From NCBI RefSeq assembly GCF_014196455.1, contig NZ_JACIDS010000003.1, positions 62,001 to 126,000 on the forward strand: a DNA stretch of 64,000 bases, in the 5' to 3' direction. Shown piece by piece: positions 18,055 through 29,316 of this stretch. A model generated the notes under the pieces. The model ran no database searches. It worked only from the letters and a program-made list of their open reading frames with translations, and had not been told where the DNA came from. Position numbers and translations under genes: made by a program. The number at the start of each line of letters is the position of its first letter. Within the stretch, counting starts at the first letter, position 1. The DNA comes from Kaistia hirudinis. GTDB lineage: Bacteria; Pseudomonadota; Alphaproteobacteria; Rhizobiales; Kaistiaceae.

Positions 18055-20802
18055 ATGAAGGATCCCGCCAACGAGAGCCCGCCGCCATCGGCCCGCCCGA
18101 CGCCGATGATGGAGCAGTATATCGAGATCAAGACCGCCAATCCGGACTGCCTGCTGTTCTACCGGATGGGCGATTTCTACGAGCTGTTCTTCGATGACGC
18201 CGAGACCGCCTCGCGCGCGCTTGGCATCACGCTGACCAAGCGCGGCAAGCATCTCGGCGAGGACATCCCGATGTGCGGCGTGCCGGTGCATGCCGCCAAT
18301 GACTATCTGCAGAAGCTGATCGCGCTCGGCCATCGCGTCGCCGTCTGCGAGCAGACCGAGGATCCCGCCGAGGCGAAGAAGCGCGGCGGCCGTTCGGTCG
18401 TGCGCCGCGATGTCGTGCGCCTGGTGACGCCGGGCACCATCACCGAGGAGACGCTGCTCGACGCGGGGCGCAGCAATTATCTCGCGGCCCTCGCCCGCTC
18501 GCGCGGCACGGGCGACCATGGCGCGGACCGCCTGGCGCTCGCCTGGGTCGACATCTCGACCGGCGAGTTCCGCGTCGCCGAGACGGATGCCGCGCGCCTT
18601 TCGGCGGATCTGGCGCGTGTCGATCCGCGCGAGCTGCTCGTCCCGGATTCGCTCTTCGCGGACGAGACCATGCGCGATCTCGTGCGGGCCCTGCCCGCCG
18701 GCGCAACACCGCTTCCCGCCGCCTTCTTCGACGGAGCGACAGCCGCCGGCCGCCTCGCCGCCTATTTCGGCCTCGGCACGATCGACGGTCTCGGCGCCTT
18801 CTCGCGCGTCGAGCTCCAGGCCGCGTCGGCCGTCCTCGCCTATGTCGAAAAGACGCAGATCGGCGAGCGTCCGCCGCTGGCGAGGCCGCTGCGCGAAAGC
18901 GACGGCGACGTCATGCTCATCGACGCGGCGACGCGGGCCAATCTCGAACTCGTTCGCACACTTGCCGGCGAGCGGCGAGGCAGCCTGCTCGCCGCGATCG
19001 ACCGCACCGTCACGGGCGCCGGCTCCCGCCTGCTGGCCGGCCGGCTTTCGAGCCCCTCGACCGATCCGGACGCGATCGGCCGGCGCCTCGATTCGATCGA
19101 CTTCATGCTCGACCTCGGCCCGGCCCGCGCAAAGGTCCGCGCCATGCTCGCCTCGGGGCCTGACCTGACGCGCGCGCTGTCGCGTCTGATGCTCAACCGC
19201 GGCGGCCCACGCGATCTCGCGGCGATCGGCGCCGGCCTCGCAGCGGCGCGCAGCCTCGCCGCGTTTCTGGAGCGGTCCGCATCGACCCTGCCCGACGAGA
19301 TTCTGGCGGTTGCGGCCGACCTCGCGGCGGCGCCGGCGGTGCTCGCCGGACGGATCGCCGCCGCGCTGGACGACGAACTGCCGCTGCTGCGGCGGGACGG
19401 CGGCTTCGTGCGCGCCGGCTTCGACGGCGAGCTCGACGCGACGCGGGCCTTGCGCGACGAGAGCCGGCAGGTGATCGCCGGCCTGCAGGGCGGCTATGCC
19501 GCCGAGACCGATATCCGCGCGCTCAAGATCCGGCACAACAACGTGCTCGGCTATTTCATCGAGGTACCGCAGCAACATGGCGAGCGGCTGCTCGGCGCGG
19601 ATTTCGCCGGCCGCTACATCCATCGCCAGACCATGGCCGGCGCAATGCGCTTCGTGACCACGGAACTGGCGGAACTCGAGGCGCGCATCGCCTCAGCCGG
19701 CGACCGGGCGCTCGCCATGGAATCCGCGATCTTCGACGCGCTGCTCGCCGATGTCGCCGCGGAGGCGGAGCCGATCCGCCGCGCCGCCGAAGCGCTCGCC
19801 GTACTCGATCTCGCCGCGGCGCTCGCCGAACTGGCGGACAGCGAAGGCTGGAGCCGGCCCGCGATCGACCGCTCGCTCGCCTTCGAGATCGAGGCCGGCC
19901 GCCATCCGGTGGTCGAGCAGGCCCTGAAGGCGCAGCACGCGGATCCCTTCGTCGCCAATGATTGCCGCCTCGGCTCCGCGGAAGCGGAGGCCGGGCGGAT
20001 CTGGCTCGTCACCGGCCCGAACATGGCGGGCAAATCGACCTTCCTGCGCCAGAACGCGCTGATCGCGGTCCTCGCCCAGGCCGGGTCCTATGTGCCGGCG
20101 CGATCGGCCCATATCGGTGTGGTCGACCGCCTGTTCAGCCGCGTCGGCGCCGCCGACGACCTCGCGCGGGGCCGGTCGACCTTCATGGTCGAGATGGTCG
20201 AGACGGCGTCGATCCTCAACCAGGCGAGCGCGCGCTCCCTCGTCATCCTCGACGAGATCGGACGCGGCACGGCAACCTTCGACGGCCTCTCCATCGCCTG
20301 GGCGGCGATCGAGCATCTCCACGCCGTCAATCGTTCGCGCGGCCTCTTCGCCACGCATTATCACGAGCTCACCGCGCTCTCGCAGCGCCTGCCGCGGCTC
20401 GACAATGTCACGGTGCGGGTCAAGGAATGGGAGGGCGACGTCGTCTTCCTGCACGAGATCGTCGCCGGTGCCGCCGACCGCTCCTATGGCATCCAGGTCG
20501 CCAAGCTGGCGGGATTGCCGCCTTCGGTCGTCGCGCGGGCCCGCGACGTGCTCTCGCGGCTCGAGGAATCCGATCGCCGCACGCCGGCCGCCACGCTGAT
20601 CGACGATCTGCCGCTGTTCGCGGCGGCACTGGCGAAGCCGGCGGCGGGTTCCTCCGCCGCTGCGGCGCCGGCCGAGGATCCGCTCGGCGTCGCGCTCGAC
20701 GCCATCGCGCCGGACGATCTGACGCCGCGCGAGGCGCTCGAAGCGCTCTATCGGCTGAAGACGCTGCGAGCCGGGCAACCGCCCAAGGGTGCGCGCGGCT
20801 GA
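18055..20802 (+). CDS. mutS: DNA mismatch repair protein MutS
   Basis: MutS recognises mispaired bases and starts repair. The 915-residue protein has the mismatch-reading F-x-E motif at F41-Y42-E43 ([13 protein letters not shown]), then connector, core and clamp regions, the Walker A loop [14 protein letters not shown], Walker [16 protein letters not shown] and the helix-turn-helix/dimer end. The frame is open far upstream, antisense to maeB, but the ATG at 18055 ([10 protein letters not shown]) is where MutS similarity begins. A C-terminal region before [10 protein letters not shown] is the beta-clamp/tetramer part. Confidence 0.97.
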   Translation: MKDPANESPPPSARPTPMMEQYIEIKTANPDCLLFYRMGDFYELFFDDAETASRALGITLTKRGKHLGEDIPMCGVPVHAANDYLQKLIALGHRVAVCEQTEDPAEAKKRGGRSVVRRDVVRLVTPGTITEETLLDAGRSNYLAALARSRGTGDHGADRLALAWVDISTGEFRVAETDAARLSADLARVDPRELLVPDSLFADETMRDLVRALPAGATPLPAAFFDGATAAGRLAAYFGLGTIDGLGAFSRVELQAASAVLAYVEKTQIGERPPLARPLRESDGDVMLIDAATRANLELVRTLAGERRGSLLAAIDRTVTGAGSRLLAGRLSSPSTDPDAIGRRLDSIDFMLDLGPARAKVRAMLASGPDLTRALSRLMLNRGGPRDLAAIGAGLAAARSLAAFLERSASTLPDEILAVAADLAAAPAVLAGRIAAALDDELPLLRRDGGFVRAGFDGELDATRALRDESRQVIAGLQGGYAAETDIRALKIRHNNVLGYFIEVPQQHGERLLGADFAGRYIHRQTMAGAMRFVTTELAELEARIASAGDRALAMESAIFDALLADVAAEAEPIRRAAEALAVLDLAAALAELADSEGWSRPAIDRSLAFEIEAGRHPVVEQALKAQHADPFVANDCRLGSAEAEAGRIWLVTGPNMAGKSTFLRQNALIAVLAQAGSYVPARSAHIGVVDRLFSRVGAADDLARGRSTFMVEMVETASILNQASARSLVILDEIGRGTATFDGLSIAWAAIEHLHAVNRSRGLFATHYHELTALSQRLPRLDNVTVRVKEWEGDVVFLHEIVAGAADRSYGIQVAKLAGLPPSVVARARDVLSRLEESDRRTPAATLIDDLPLFAAALAKPAAGSSAAAAPAEDPLGVALDAIAPDDLTPREALEALYRLKTLRAGQPPKGARG

Positions 20803-20895
20803 AGGCGTCGTCTTCGGTGTCGGCGGGCCTATGCTTGGAGGCCGACAACCACTAAGTTCGCCCCCACATTTGCCAATGTGGATATCGCCTGACCG

Positions 20896-23673
20896 ATGAT
20901 CCGTTCCGACTCCGCTCTGGTCGACCGCGACGAACTCGCGGCCGAGCTCGAGACGATCGCCACCCATACCGACAAGTCCAAGCTGCGCGGCGCCGTGCTG
21001 GCGCGCCTCAAGGACGTCATGCGCAAGGGCCGGCAGCGCGCGGAGCAGGATCTGCTCGCCGGCGGCAAGGGCAGCGTCTGCGCCCGTCGCCTGTCCGACA
21101 TGGTCGACGAACTGATCGGCGCGATCTTCCACCTCGCCGTCCGCCACGTCTATCCCGCGCAGAACCCCTCCTCGGCCGAGCGCATGGCCCTCGTCGCCGT
21201 CGGCGGCTATGGCCGCAGCATGCTGGCGCCGGGGTCCGACATCGATCTCCTCTTCCTGCTCCCCTACAAGCAGACGCCCTGGGGCGAGAGCGTGGTCGAG
21301 TTCGTGCTCTACATGCTCTGGGATCTCGGGCTGAAGGTCGGCCACGCGACGCGTAATGTCGATGAGTGCATCCGCCTGTCCGGCGGCGACATGACGATCC
21401 GCACGGCGATCCTCGAAGCGCGGTTCCTGTGGGGCGACGAGAAGCTTTTCGCCCAGCTCACCCAGCGCTTCGACGAGCAGGTGGTGAAGAACACGGGTCC
21501 GGCCTTCATCGCGGCCAAGCTCGCCGAGCGCGACGAGCGGCATCGCCGCCAGGGCGCCTCGCGCTATGTCGTCGAGCCGAACGTCAAGGAAGGCAAGGGC
21601 GGGCTCCGCGACCTGCACACGCTGTTCTGGATCGCGAAATACTTCTATCGCGTCCGTTCAGGTGATGCGCTGGTCGAGGCTGGCGTCTTCTCGCGCTCGG
21701 AGCTCGCTCTGTTCAGGAAGAGCGAGGAGTTCCTGTGGTCGGTGCGCTGCCACCTGCACTTCCTGACCGGACGCGCCGAGGAGCGGCTCTCCTTCGATCT
21801 CCAGCGCGAGATGGCGGTCCGCCTCGGCTACACCTCGCATCCGGGGCTCAAGGATGTCGAGCGCTTCATGAAGCATTACTTCCTCGTGGCGAAGGACGTG
21901 GGCGACCTGACGCTCATCTTCTGCGCCGCGCTGGAGGAGGAGCACGCCAAGGCGACGCCGGGGCTGAACCGCTTCTTCGGCTTCGCGCCGCGCCGCCGCG
22001 TCAAGAAGATCCCCGGATCGACGGATTTCGTCGTCGATCATGACCGCATCAACATGGCGAAACCGGACGTCTTCGAGCGCGATCCGGTCAATCTGATCCG
22101 CCTCTTCCACCTCGCCGACAAGCACAACCTCGCCTTCCATCCCGACCTGATGAAGGCGGCGACGCGTTCGCTGAAGCGCATCGACGGCAAGCTGCGCGAG
22201 GATCCGACGGCCAACAAGCTGTTCCTGGAACTGCTCGCCTCGCACAACCAGCCGGAAATCGTGCTGCGCCGGATGAATGAGGCCGGCGTGCTCGGCCGCT
22301 TCGTGCCGGATTTCGGCAAGGTCGTCGCGATGATGCAGTTCAACATGTATCATCACTATACGGTCGACGAGCATCTCATCCGCTCCATCGGCGTCCTCGC
22401 CTCGATCGAGCGCGGCGAGCGCGCCCAGGATCATCCGCTGGCCAACAGCCTGATCCCGAATATCCAGGATCGCGTCGTGCTCTATGTCGCGATGCTGCTG
22501 CACGACATCGCCAAGGGCCGGCCAGAAGATCATTCGATCGGCGGCGCCCGTGTGGCGCGGAAGCTCGGGCCGCGGCTCGGCCTGTCGCCGGCGCAGACCG
22601 AGACCGTGGCCTGGCTTGTCGAGAACCACCTCGTCATGAGCATGGTCGCGCAGTCGCGCGATCTCGGCGACCGCAAGACGATCCAGGACTTCGCCGCCGT
22701 GGTGCAGAGCCTCGAACGTCTCAAGATGCTGCTCATCCTGACGATCGCCGATATCTCCGCGGTCGGCCCCGGCGTGTGGAACGCCTGGAAGGGGCAGCTG
22801 CTGCGCACGCTCTATTACGAGACGGAACCGCTCCTGACCGGCGGCCACAGCCAGATCTCGCGCGACAAGCGCGTCGCAGCCGCGCGGGCGGAACTCGCCC
22901 AGGCGCTGGAGAACTGGCCTGCCGCCGAGCGCGAGGCCTATCTGGAGCGGCACTATCCGGCCTATTGGCTGCGCGTCGATCTCCCGCGCAAGATCGCCCA
23001 TGCGGAGCTCCTGCGCGCCGCCGATGCCGAGGGACGGACGCTCGCGACCTCCGTCGCGGTGCGCGCCTTCGAGGGCGTCACCGAGATCACGGTCTTCGCG
23101 CCCGACCATCCGCGCCTGCTCTCGCTGATCGCCGGCGCCTGCACCGCCGCAGGCGGCAACATCGTCGACGCGCAGATCTTTACGACCGGCGACGGAAGGG
23201 CGCTCGACACGATCGTGCTGCAGCGCGAGCTTGAGTCCGACGAGGAAGAGCTGCGGCGCGGCAAGAAGGTCAGCACCCTCATCGAGGACGCGCTCTCGGG
23301 CACCGTGGCCCTGCCGGAGGCGATCGCCAAGAAGGCCAAGCCGCGGGCCAAGATCAAGGCGTTCACGGTCAAGACGCAGATCCTGATCGACAATTCCTGG
23401 TCGAACCAGTTCACCGTGATCGAGGCGTCCGGCCTCGACCGTCCCGGCCTCCTGTTCGACCTGACGCGCTCGATCTCGGATCTGAACCTGAACATCGCCT
23501 CGGCGCATGTCGCGACCTTCGGCGAGCGGGCCGTCGACGTGTTCTACGTCACCGATCTGATGGGCCGGAAGGTCACCAACGCCGCCCGCGAAGCGAATAT
23601 CCGCCGGCGCCTGCAGCAGGCCTTCGAGGGCGAGGCGGCCGCGGAGAAGACATCCGTCCGCCGGACCGGCTGA
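20896..23673 (+). CDS. glnD: [Protein-PII] uridylyltransferase / uridylyl-removing enzyme
   Basis: GlnD is the glutamine sensor of nitrogen control, adding UMP to PII proteins when glutamine is low and removing it when high. The 925-residue protein has an N-terminal nucleotidyltransferase domain ([20 protein letters not shown] near residues 101-120), a central HD hydrolase domain ([15 protein letters not shown]), and two C-terminal ACT domains ([19 protein letters not shown] and [17 protein letters not shown]). It lies 93 bp after mutS and 5 bp before murJ, so glnD and murJ are likely cotranscribed. Confidence 0.98.
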   Translation: MIRSDSALVDRDELAAELETIATHTDKSKLRGAVLARLKDVMRKGRQRAEQDLLAGGKGSVCARRLSDMVDELIGAIFHLAVRHVYPAQNPSSAERMALVAVGGYGRSMLAPGSDIDLLFLLPYKQTPWGESVVEFVLYMLWDLGLKVGHATRNVDECIRLSGGDMTIRTAILEARFLWGDEKLFAQLTQRFDEQVVKNTGPAFIAAKLAERDERHRRQGASRYVVEPNVKEGKGGLRDLHTLFWIAKYFYRVRSGDALVEAGVFSRSELALFRKSEEFLWSVRCHLHFLTGRAEERLSFDLQREMAVRLGYTSHPGLKDVERFMKHYFLVAKDVGDLTLIFCAALEEEHAKATPGLNRFFGFAPRRRVKKIPGSTDFVVDHDRINMAKPDVFERDPVNLIRLFHLADKHNLAFHPDLMKAATRSLKRIDGKLREDPTANKLFLELLASHNQPEIVLRRMNEAGVLGRFVPDFGKVVAMMQFNMYHHYTVDEHLIRSIGVLASIERGERAQDHPLANSLIPNIQDRVVLYVAMLLHDIAKGRPEDHSIGGARVARKLGPRLGLSPAQTETVAWLVENHLVMSMVAQSRDLGDRKTIQDFAAVVQSLERLKMLLILTIADISAVGPGVWNAWKGQLLRTLYYETEPLLTGGHSQISRDKRVAAARAELAQALENWPAAEREAYLERHYPAYWLRVDLPRKIAHAELLRAADAEGRTLATSVAVRAFEGVTEITVFAPDHPRLLSLIAGACTAAGGNIVDAQIFTTGDGRALDTIVLQRELESDEEELRRGKKVSTLIEDALSGTVALPEAIAKKAKPRAKIKAFTVKTQILIDNSWSNQFTVIEASGLDRPGLLFDLTRSISDLNLNIASAHVATFGERAVDVFYVTDLMGRKVTNAAREANIRRRLQQAFEGEAAAEKTSVRRTG

Positions 23674-23678
23674 GGCCG

Positions 23679-25241
23679 ATGTCGCTGGCGCGCAACTTTG
23701 CGACGGTCGCCAGCTCGACGATGTCGAGCCGCCTGATCGGCTTCGTGCGCGACATGTTCATGGCGGCGGCGCTCGGCACGGGCCCCGTCGCTGACGCCTT
23801 CCTCGTCGCCTTCCGCCTGCCCAATCTCTTTCGCCGGCTCTTCGCCGAGGGGGCCTTCACGGCGGCTTTCATCCCGCTCTTCGCCCGCAGCCTCGAAGAG
23901 CAGGGGGAAGCAAGCGCGCATAATTTTGCCGGCGAAGTATTGGCCGTGCTGGCGCTGACCCTGCTGATCGTGACCATCATCGGCGAGATCTTCATGGCGC
24001 AGCTCATCGCCGTGATCGCGCCCGGCTTCGCGGCGGATCCGGCGAAGTTCGCGCTCGCGGTGCTGCTGACGCGGATCGCCCTGCCCTATCTCGCGCTGAT
24101 CTCGCTGCTTGCCTTCTATAGCGGCGTGCTGAACGGCCATGGCCGCTTCCTTGCCGCCGCCATCGCGCCGGCGCTCCTGAACGTCGTCCTGGTCGCCGCG
24201 CTCGCCTATGTGCTGCTCAACGGTCTCGAAAACACTGAACAGGCCGGCTTGCTGCTCTCCGGCGCGACGCTGCTCGGCGGTCTCGCGCAGCTCGGCCTCG
24301 TCATCGCGGCGACGCGGCGGGCCGGCATCGCGCTGCCGCTGCTGTGGCCGCGCCTGACGGCAGGCGTCCGCCGTCTCGTCGCCCTCGCCGTGCCCGGCAT
24401 CGTCGGCGGCGGCGTCACGCAGATCAACATCGTCATCGGCACGATCATCGCATCCTTCGCGCCGGGCGCGATCGCGGTCCTCGGTTATGCCGATCGCCTC
24501 TACCAGCTGCCGCTTGGCATTGTCGGCGCGACCATCGCCGTCGTCGTCCTGCCGGAGCTGTCGCGGCATTTGCGTGCCGGCCGGTTCGACGAGGCAGCCG
24601 ATGTGCAGAACCGCAGCCTCGAATTCGCCATGGCGCTGACGCTCCCCGCCGCCATCGGCCTCGTCGTGCTGGCCGAGCCGATCGTGCGGGTCATCTATGA
24701 GCGCGGCGTGTTCGACGCGGCCGATACGGCCGCGACCGCGCGCACGCTTGCCGGCTTCGCGCTCGGCCTGCCGGCCTTCGTGCTGATCAAGGTATTCTCG
24801 CCCTGCTTCTTCGCCCGCGAGGACACGAAGACGCCGATGTGGGTGGCCGCGATCGGCGTCGTGATCAATACGGCCGGCTCGATCCTTCTGTTCGCCTCCA
24901 TGCAGGAGCTCGGCATCGCGCTCGCGACCTCCGGCGCCGCGGCCGTCAACGCGGCCCTGCTCGGCGTGATCCTCGTGCGGCGTGGCCAGTTGGCCGCCGA
25001 CCGCCGCTTGCTGCGCGCGCTGCCGCTGGTGATCGGCGCCGCGCTCGTCATGGGGGCGGCGATCCACGCCGGCGCGCTCGTCGCGGATCCCTGGCTGCGA
25101 TCGGGGCGCAGCCTTCCCGCAGCGGCGGCGCTGGCCGCGATCTGCATCGGTGGGCTGGCCGTCTATGCGCTGCTCTGCCGGGTCACTGGCGTCGTCGATT
25201 TCGGCGCGCTCGCGCGGAGCCTCCGCGGTCGCCGCGGCTGA
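23679..25241 (+). CDS. murJ: Lipid II flippase MurJ (MviN)
   Basis: MurJ moves lipid II across the cytoplasmic membrane for peptidoglycan synthesis. The 520-residue protein is hydrophobic throughout, consistent with 14 membrane segments of the MOP fold. It starts [20 protein letters not shown] and has [20 protein letters not shown], the classic MviN block, and further on [12 protein letters not shown]. It follows glnD by 5 bp and precedes trpS by 56 bp. Confidence 0.97.
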   Translation: MSLARNFATVASSTMSSRLIGFVRDMFMAAALGTGPVADAFLVAFRLPNLFRRLFAEGAFTAAFIPLFARSLEEQGEASAHNFAGEVLAVLALTLLIVTIIGEIFMAQLIAVIAPGFAADPAKFALAVLLTRIALPYLALISLLAFYSGVLNGHGRFLAAAIAPALLNVVLVAALAYVLLNGLENTEQAGLLLSGATLLGGLAQLGLVIAATRRAGIALPLLWPRLTAGVRRLVALAVPGIVGGGVTQINIVIGTIIASFAPGAIAVLGYADRLYQLPLGIVGATIAVVVLPELSRHLRAGRFDEAADVQNRSLEFAMALTLPAAIGLVVLAEPIVRVIYERGVFDAADTAATARTLAGFALGLPAFVLIKVFSPCFFAREDTKTPMWVAAIGVVINTAGSILLFASMQELGIALATSGAAAVNAALLGVILVRRGQLAADRRLLRALPLVIGAALVMGAAIHAGALVADPWLRSGRSLPAAAALAAICIGGLAVYALLCRVTGVVDFGALARSLRGRRG

Positions 25242-25297
25242 CGCTTGCGCATGGCCGTGCGGCGCGCGATAAGGCGCGCGCAAAACGGGATTTCTCC

Positions 25298-26338
25298 ATG
25301 ACCGACTTCCAGCCGCGCGTCTTCTCGGGCGTCCAGCCCTCGGGCAATCTGCATCTCGGCAATTATCTCGGCGCGATCGTCAATTTCGTCGCGCTGCAGG
25401 AGAGCCATGACTGCATCTATTGCGTCGTCGACATGCATGCGATCACGGTCTGGCAGGATCCGCGCGAGCTCTCGCGCCAGATCCGCGAGGTGACCGCCGC
25501 CTTCGTCGCCTCCGGCATCGATCCCGTGAAGCACATCGTCTTCAACCAGAGCCAGGTCTCGGTCCATGCCGAGCTCGCCTGGGTGTTCAACTGCGTCGCC
25601 CGCATCGGCTGGATGAACCGGATGACGCAGTTCAAGGACAAGGCCGGCAAGGACAAGGAGAACGCCTCGCTCGGCCTCCTCGCCTATCCCAGCCTGATGG
25701 CGGCCGACATCCTCGCCTACAAGGCGACGCATGTTCCGGTCGGCGAGGATCAGAAGCAGCATCTCGAGCTGACGCGCGACATCGCCCAGAAGTTCAACAA
25801 CGACTTCTCGGAATCGATCGCTGCGCATGGCTTCGGCGATGCCTATTTCCCCATCACCGAGCCGCTGATCACGGGGCCGGCGACGCGCATCATGTCGCTG
25901 CGCGACGGCACCAAGAAGATGTCGAAGTCGGATCCGTCCGACTATTCGCGCATCAACCTGACCGACGATGCCGATGCGATCGCGCAGAAGATCCGCAAGG
26001 CCAAGACGGATGCCGACGCTCTCCCCTCGGAGGTCGACGGCCTCAAGGGGCGGCCCGAGGCGGATAATCTGGTCGGCATCTATGCGGCGCTGGCGGGCAC
26101 CACCAAGCAGCAGGTGCTCGACACGTTCGGCGGCCGCCAGTTCTCCGAGTTCAAGCCGGCGCTCGGCGAGCTCGCCGTGTCGCGCCTCGGCCCGATCGGC
26201 GAGGAGATGCGCCGCCTGATGCAGGACCCCGGCCATATCGACGCCATCCTCGCCGCCGGCGCCGCGCGCGCCGAGGCGATCGCGCGTCCCGTCATGGACG
26301 GCGTCAAGGACGTGGTCGGCTTCATTCGGCGCAACTGA
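25298..26338 (+). CDS. trpS: Tryptophan--tRNA ligase
   Basis: TrpRS charges tRNA-Trp. The 346-residue class I synthetase has the HIGH-like motif GNLHLGN (residues 16-22) and KMSKS at 207-211, plus [16 protein letters not shown] at the N-terminus. The frame is open upstream inside murJ, but the ATG at 25298 ([11 protein letters not shown]) starts the conserved protein. It is followed by a universal stress protein gene 49 bp downstream. Confidence 0.97.
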   Translation: MTDFQPRVFSGVQPSGNLHLGNYLGAIVNFVALQESHDCIYCVVDMHAITVWQDPRELSRQIREVTAAFVASGIDPVKHIVFNQSQVSVHAELAWVFNCVARIGWMNRMTQFKDKAGKDKENASLGLLAYPSLMAADILAYKATHVPVGEDQKQHLELTRDIAQKFNNDFSESIAAHGFGDAYFPITEPLITGPATRIMSLRDGTKKMSKSDPSDYSRINLTDDADAIAQKIRKAKTDADALPSEVDGLKGRPEADNLVGIYAALAGTTKQQVLDTFGGRQFSEFKPALGELAVSRLGPIGEEMRRLMQDPGHIDAILAAGAARAEAIARPVMDGVKDVVGFIRRN

Positions 26339-26387
26339 TGCGGCCCTTCGCCTTGCGGGCCGACGCGCCGGGTGGCAGCATCGCATC

Positions 26388-26879
26388 ATGCTGAAGCGCA
26401 GAAGCACCGAGGCGGGCCACAGGCGCAAATTCCTGGCGCTGATCGATGACAGCCCCGAATGCTCGCGGGCCGTCGTCTATGCGGCGCGCCGCGCGGAGCG
26501 CACCAGCGGCGCGCTCGCCCTCCTCTATGTCATCGAGCCGTCCGGCTTCCAGCATTGGCTCGGCGTCGAGAGCATCATGCGCGCCGAAGCGAGCGAGGAA
26601 GCCGAGGCGACGCTCGCCCGCTTCGCCGATCTCGCGCGGCGCCATGGCTCGGTCGAGCCCGAGCTCGTGGTCCGCGAGGGCACGCCGGGCGAGCAGATCG
26701 CCGCGCTCATCGGCGAGGATGAGGACATCGCGATCCTCGTTCTGGCCGCCGGCATGGACAAGGAAGGTCCGGGTCCGCTGGTCCAGTCGATCGCCGGCCG
26801 CCTCGCAGGCACCTTCCCGGTTCCGATAACGATCGTGCCGGGCGCCCTGACCGACGAGGACATCGCCGCGATCGCCTGA
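26388..26879 (+). CDS. Universal stress protein family protein
   Basis: The 163-residue protein has a single UspA-type domain: the opening strand KFLALIDDSPECSRAVVYAARRA, the central VIEPSG segment, and the closing strand AGTFPVPITIVPG. The usual ATP-loop G-x2-G-x9-G(S/T) is degraded here (VLAAGMDKEGPGPLVQSIAG retains scattered glycines), so it may not bind ATP like UspFG. In Rhizobiales such a gene is often next to trpS, ahead of nfu. Its role is unknown. A strong hairpin follows. Confidence 0.85.
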   Translation: MLKRRSTEAGHRRKFLALIDDSPECSRAVVYAARRAERTSGALALLYVIEPSGFQHWLGVESIMRAEASEEAEATLARFADLARRHGSVEPELVVREGTPGEQIAALIGEDEDIAILVLAAGMDKEGPGPLVQSIAGRLAGTFPVPITIVPGALTDEDIAAIA

Positions 26880-26888
26880 CCCAAACGA

Positions 26889-26913
26889 CGAAGGGCGCCG
26901 GAGGCGCCCTTCG
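26889..26913. terminator. Bidirectional hairpin between usp and phoX
   Basis: A perfect 11-bp stem (26889-26899 with 26903-26913) with a 3-base loop lies between two convergent genes. Leftward it is followed by TCGTTTGG, rightward by CTTGAG, so it is better as the phoX terminator. Confidence 0.65.
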
Positions 26914-26939
26914 CTTGAGAAGCCGGTGGCGGATGCGCC

Positions 26940-28556
26940 TTACTTCTTCTTCGCGCCGGTCTCGTCCTGGACGATCTCGAAGGTGATGTTGCGGCCGTGC
27001 TGGCGGGTATAGAACACGCGCCAGCCATTCTCGAACGGCGTCGGGACGGCCGTGCCGATCAGGCCCTCGACCGTCGGGTCGCCATTGGAGACGTGGATAC
27101 CGGTGATCTCGTTGTCGCCGTCGTTCTGGAAGCCTTCGGCCGAGGCCAGCGCCTCGTCGATGGTCGCCATGTCGTCGCGGCCCTGGCTCAGGAAGCGGAC
27201 CGGATCGGGCGTGCTCGCCTTGGCGTAGTCCGCCGTCACGTCGACGATATAGCCGGAATCGAAGGCGTTGCGCTGCATGTGCAGCTTGTCGCCGGCATCC
27301 TCGACGACGAGCAGCTGCGTGTCGTTGAGGAAGGACAGATTGTCGAAGCCCGTGCGGGTGGCATCGCCGCGATAGATGAGCGCGACGGTGGCCTTGTCGG
27401 GGTTCTTCTTCGACTGCGCGATCTTGAACACGCCGCCGAACCCACCGAAATCGACGCCGGCCTCGGTCTTGGCGTTGGTGTCGCCGGTCGCCGTGAAATA
27501 GAACTCCTTGAAGCTCGTTCCCGGACGGAACTGGCCGTTCTCGGGGCGCTTGAACGGCGTGCCGCCCGCCTTCTTGGCGAGATCATTCGCGTCGAAGGCC
27601 TCGGCCGGATGCTCGTCGCTGTCGCGGATGGTGACCCACTTCGCCGGCAGCTCGTTGCCATAGGTGTAGAGGGTCTTCTGGTTCGGCGAGAGGATGTCGC
27701 CGTCGATATTGTCCTTGTTGAAGACGATCGGCTGCGACTGCGCGTCGAGCACCTGCAGAACCTGCAGCTTGCCGCCGAGCGCGAGGTTCGTCTTGTCCTT
27801 CGGCACGAAGCGATAGACGAAGGAGTTCGGCTGCTTGGCGTTCTTGGTCTTCGGGCCGCCCTTGCCGCCGGCGTCCTCGACCAGCCAGAGCGCGCCGTCG
27901 CTGTCGACTTCGACGCCCTCATAGGCGGCGCGGCCGGTGAAAGCCGAGATGTCGACGACCTTGGACGGGAAATCGACCGTCGCGGTCCACACGCCGCCAT
28001 CCGCGCCTTCCTCGGAGGTCAGCAGCAGCACCTTGGCGAAGGGATCCCAGGCGGAGCCGTCGATGAGCGGCAGCGGCTTGCCGTCGACATCGGTGTCGGC
28101 CATCAGCGTGACGCGGTGCGACTTCGGCGCGTCGAGATTGATGCGGGTCAGCCCGCCGCGCGAGACGCCGTTCTCGTCCTTCGGGCCGTTCTCATGGCCC
28201 TGGAACAGGAAATGCGTGCCGTACTTGACGCCCTTGGCCGGGCCGGTCGTGCCCTCGAGCACGAGATAGGTGTTCTTGTCGGGCTCGGTCTTGGTCGCCT
28301 CGACCAGGTGGTCCTTGGAGGGAACGGCGCCCTTGGCCGGGACGAGCGGGCCGTCCTTGGCATAGCCGTAATAGCCGAGATATTTTGACGGGTTCTCGAG
28401 CTTGAAGGCGCCCTCGGCGACCGGCACCTGGGCCAGGCCCTTGGCCAGCGTGTCCCCGGCGGGGGTGACCTGCGCGGAGCTGAGCTTGATCGGATCGGCG
28501 AGAGCGGGTAGCGAGAGCGCAACGAGCGCGCTGGTAGCGAGCAGCGTGATCTTCAT
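26940..28556 (-). CDS. phoX: Secreted PhoX-type alkaline phosphatase family protein
   Basis: The 538-residue protein matches the PhoX (DUF839) beta-propeller family of calcium/iron phosphatases, which release phosphate from organic esters outside the cytoplasm. It starts with a clear signal peptide MKITLLATSALVALSLPALA, cut before DPIKLSS. Family blocks include THFLFQGHENG, RAAYEGVEVDSDGALWLVEDAGG and NLSFLNDTQLLVVEDAG. It uses a plain Sec-like signal with no twin arginine, unlike many PhoX proteins. The ATG at 28556 is chosen because it begins the signal peptide with GGGGA ten bases upstream; an ATG at 28589 is less likely. Phosphatase activity is inferred. Confidence 0.75.
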   Translation of the reverse strand: MKITLLATSALVALSLPALADPIKLSSAQVTPAGDTLAKGLAQVPVAEGAFKLENPSKYLGYYGYAKDGPLVPAKGAVPSKDHLVEATKTEPDKNTYLVLEGTTGPAKGVKYGTHFLFQGHENGPKDENGVSRGGLTRINLDAPKSHRVTLMADTDVDGKPLPLIDGSAWDPFAKVLLLTSEEGADGGVWTATVDFPSKVVDISAFTGRAAYEGVEVDSDGALWLVEDAGGKGGPKTKNAKQPNSFVYRFVPKDKTNLALGGKLQVLQVLDAQSQPIVFNKDNIDGDILSPNQKTLYTYGNELPAKWVTIRDSDEHPAEAFDANDLAKKAGGTPFKRPENGQFRPGTSFKEFYFTATGDTNAKTEAGVDFGGFGGVFKIAQSKKNPDKATVALIYRGDATRTGFDNLSFLNDTQLLVVEDAGDKLHMQRNAFDSGYIVDVTADYAKASTPDPVRFLSQGRDDMATIDEALASAEGFQNDGDNEITGIHVSNGDPTVEGLIGTAVPTPFENGWRVFYTRQHGRNITFEIVQDETGAKKK

Positions 28557-28606
28557 GGTGAGAATGTCCCCGTGGTGGCGAGAGACCATCCCGATAGGCC
28601 TGGACT

Positions 28607-28624
28607 ATAACGTTCCCGTGACAG
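28607..28624 (-). promoter_or_regulatory. Possible Pho box upstream of phoX
   Basis: On the leftward strand CTGTCAC (28618-28624) and ACGTTAT (28607-28613) stand four bases apart, 50-68 bp upstream of the phoX start. The PhoB consensus is two CTGTCAT repeats with 4-bp spacing; the first half-site matches 6 of 7, the second about 4 of 7. Confidence 0.3.
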
Positions 28625-28721
28625 GCATCGACCCAGCCTGTTTGCGGACCTGGCCTTGAAGCGGGGCGATTGATCCATCACATTGTGGTTTCGAAGAATT
28701 CCAAGGTGACGTGAGGCCCAA

Positions 28722-29279
28722 ATGTTCATCCAGACCGAAGCGACACCCAATCCGTCGACGCTCAAGTTCCTCCCCGGCCGCCCCGTGCTTCCCGACAGCA
28801 CGGCGGAATTCCGCGATTCGGCCGAGGCCGGCCGCTCGCCGCTGGCCGAGCGGCTGTTCGCGGTCTCCGGCGTCTCGGGCGTTTTCCTTGGCCACGACTT
28901 CATCTCCGTGACCAAGAGCGACGGCGAATGGCAGCACCTGAAGCCCGCCCTGCTCGGCGCGATCATGGAGCATTTCGTCGCCGGCGTTCCGGTGATGGCC
29001 TCGTCCGATCTCTCCGCGCATGAGGGCGAGTTCTTCGACGAAGCCGATGGCGAAATCGTCGAGACGATCAAGGAGCTGATCGAGACCCGCGTCCGCCCCG
29101 CGGTGGCGCAGGATGGCGGCGACATCACCTTCCAGGGCTTCCGCGACGGCATCGTCTATCTCAACATGCGCGGCTCCTGCGCGGGTTGCCCGTCGTCCAC
29201 GGCGACGCTGAAGCACGGTATCCAGAACCTCCTCCGCCATTTCGTGCCCGAGGTTCGCGAGGTCCAGTCGGTCGGCTGA
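28722..29279 (+). CDS. NifU-family Fe-S scaffold protein (Nfu)
   Basis: Nfu proteins carry and deliver iron-sulfur clusters. The 185-residue protein has an N-terminal Nfu domain (MFIQTEATPNPSTLKFLPG) and a C-terminal NifU domain with the cluster cysteines C153 and C156 in RGSCAGCPSS. The two domains are joined by an acidic linker around residue 105. This is the mitochondrial-like two-domain form usual in alphaproteobacteria. tsaB follows 37 bp later on the same strand. Confidence 0.93.
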   Translation: MFIQTEATPNPSTLKFLPGRPVLPDSTAEFRDSAEAGRSPLAERLFAVSGVSGVFLGHDFISVTKSDGEWQHLKPALLGAIMEHFVAGVPVMASSDLSAHEGEFFDEADGEIVETIKELIETRVRPAVAQDGGDITFQGFRDGIVYLNMRGSCAGCPSSTATLKHGIQNLLRHFVPEVREVQSVG

Positions 29280-29316
29280 TCTCGACAGCGCCCTGCCGGC
29301 CGGCTATGGCCTCGGC

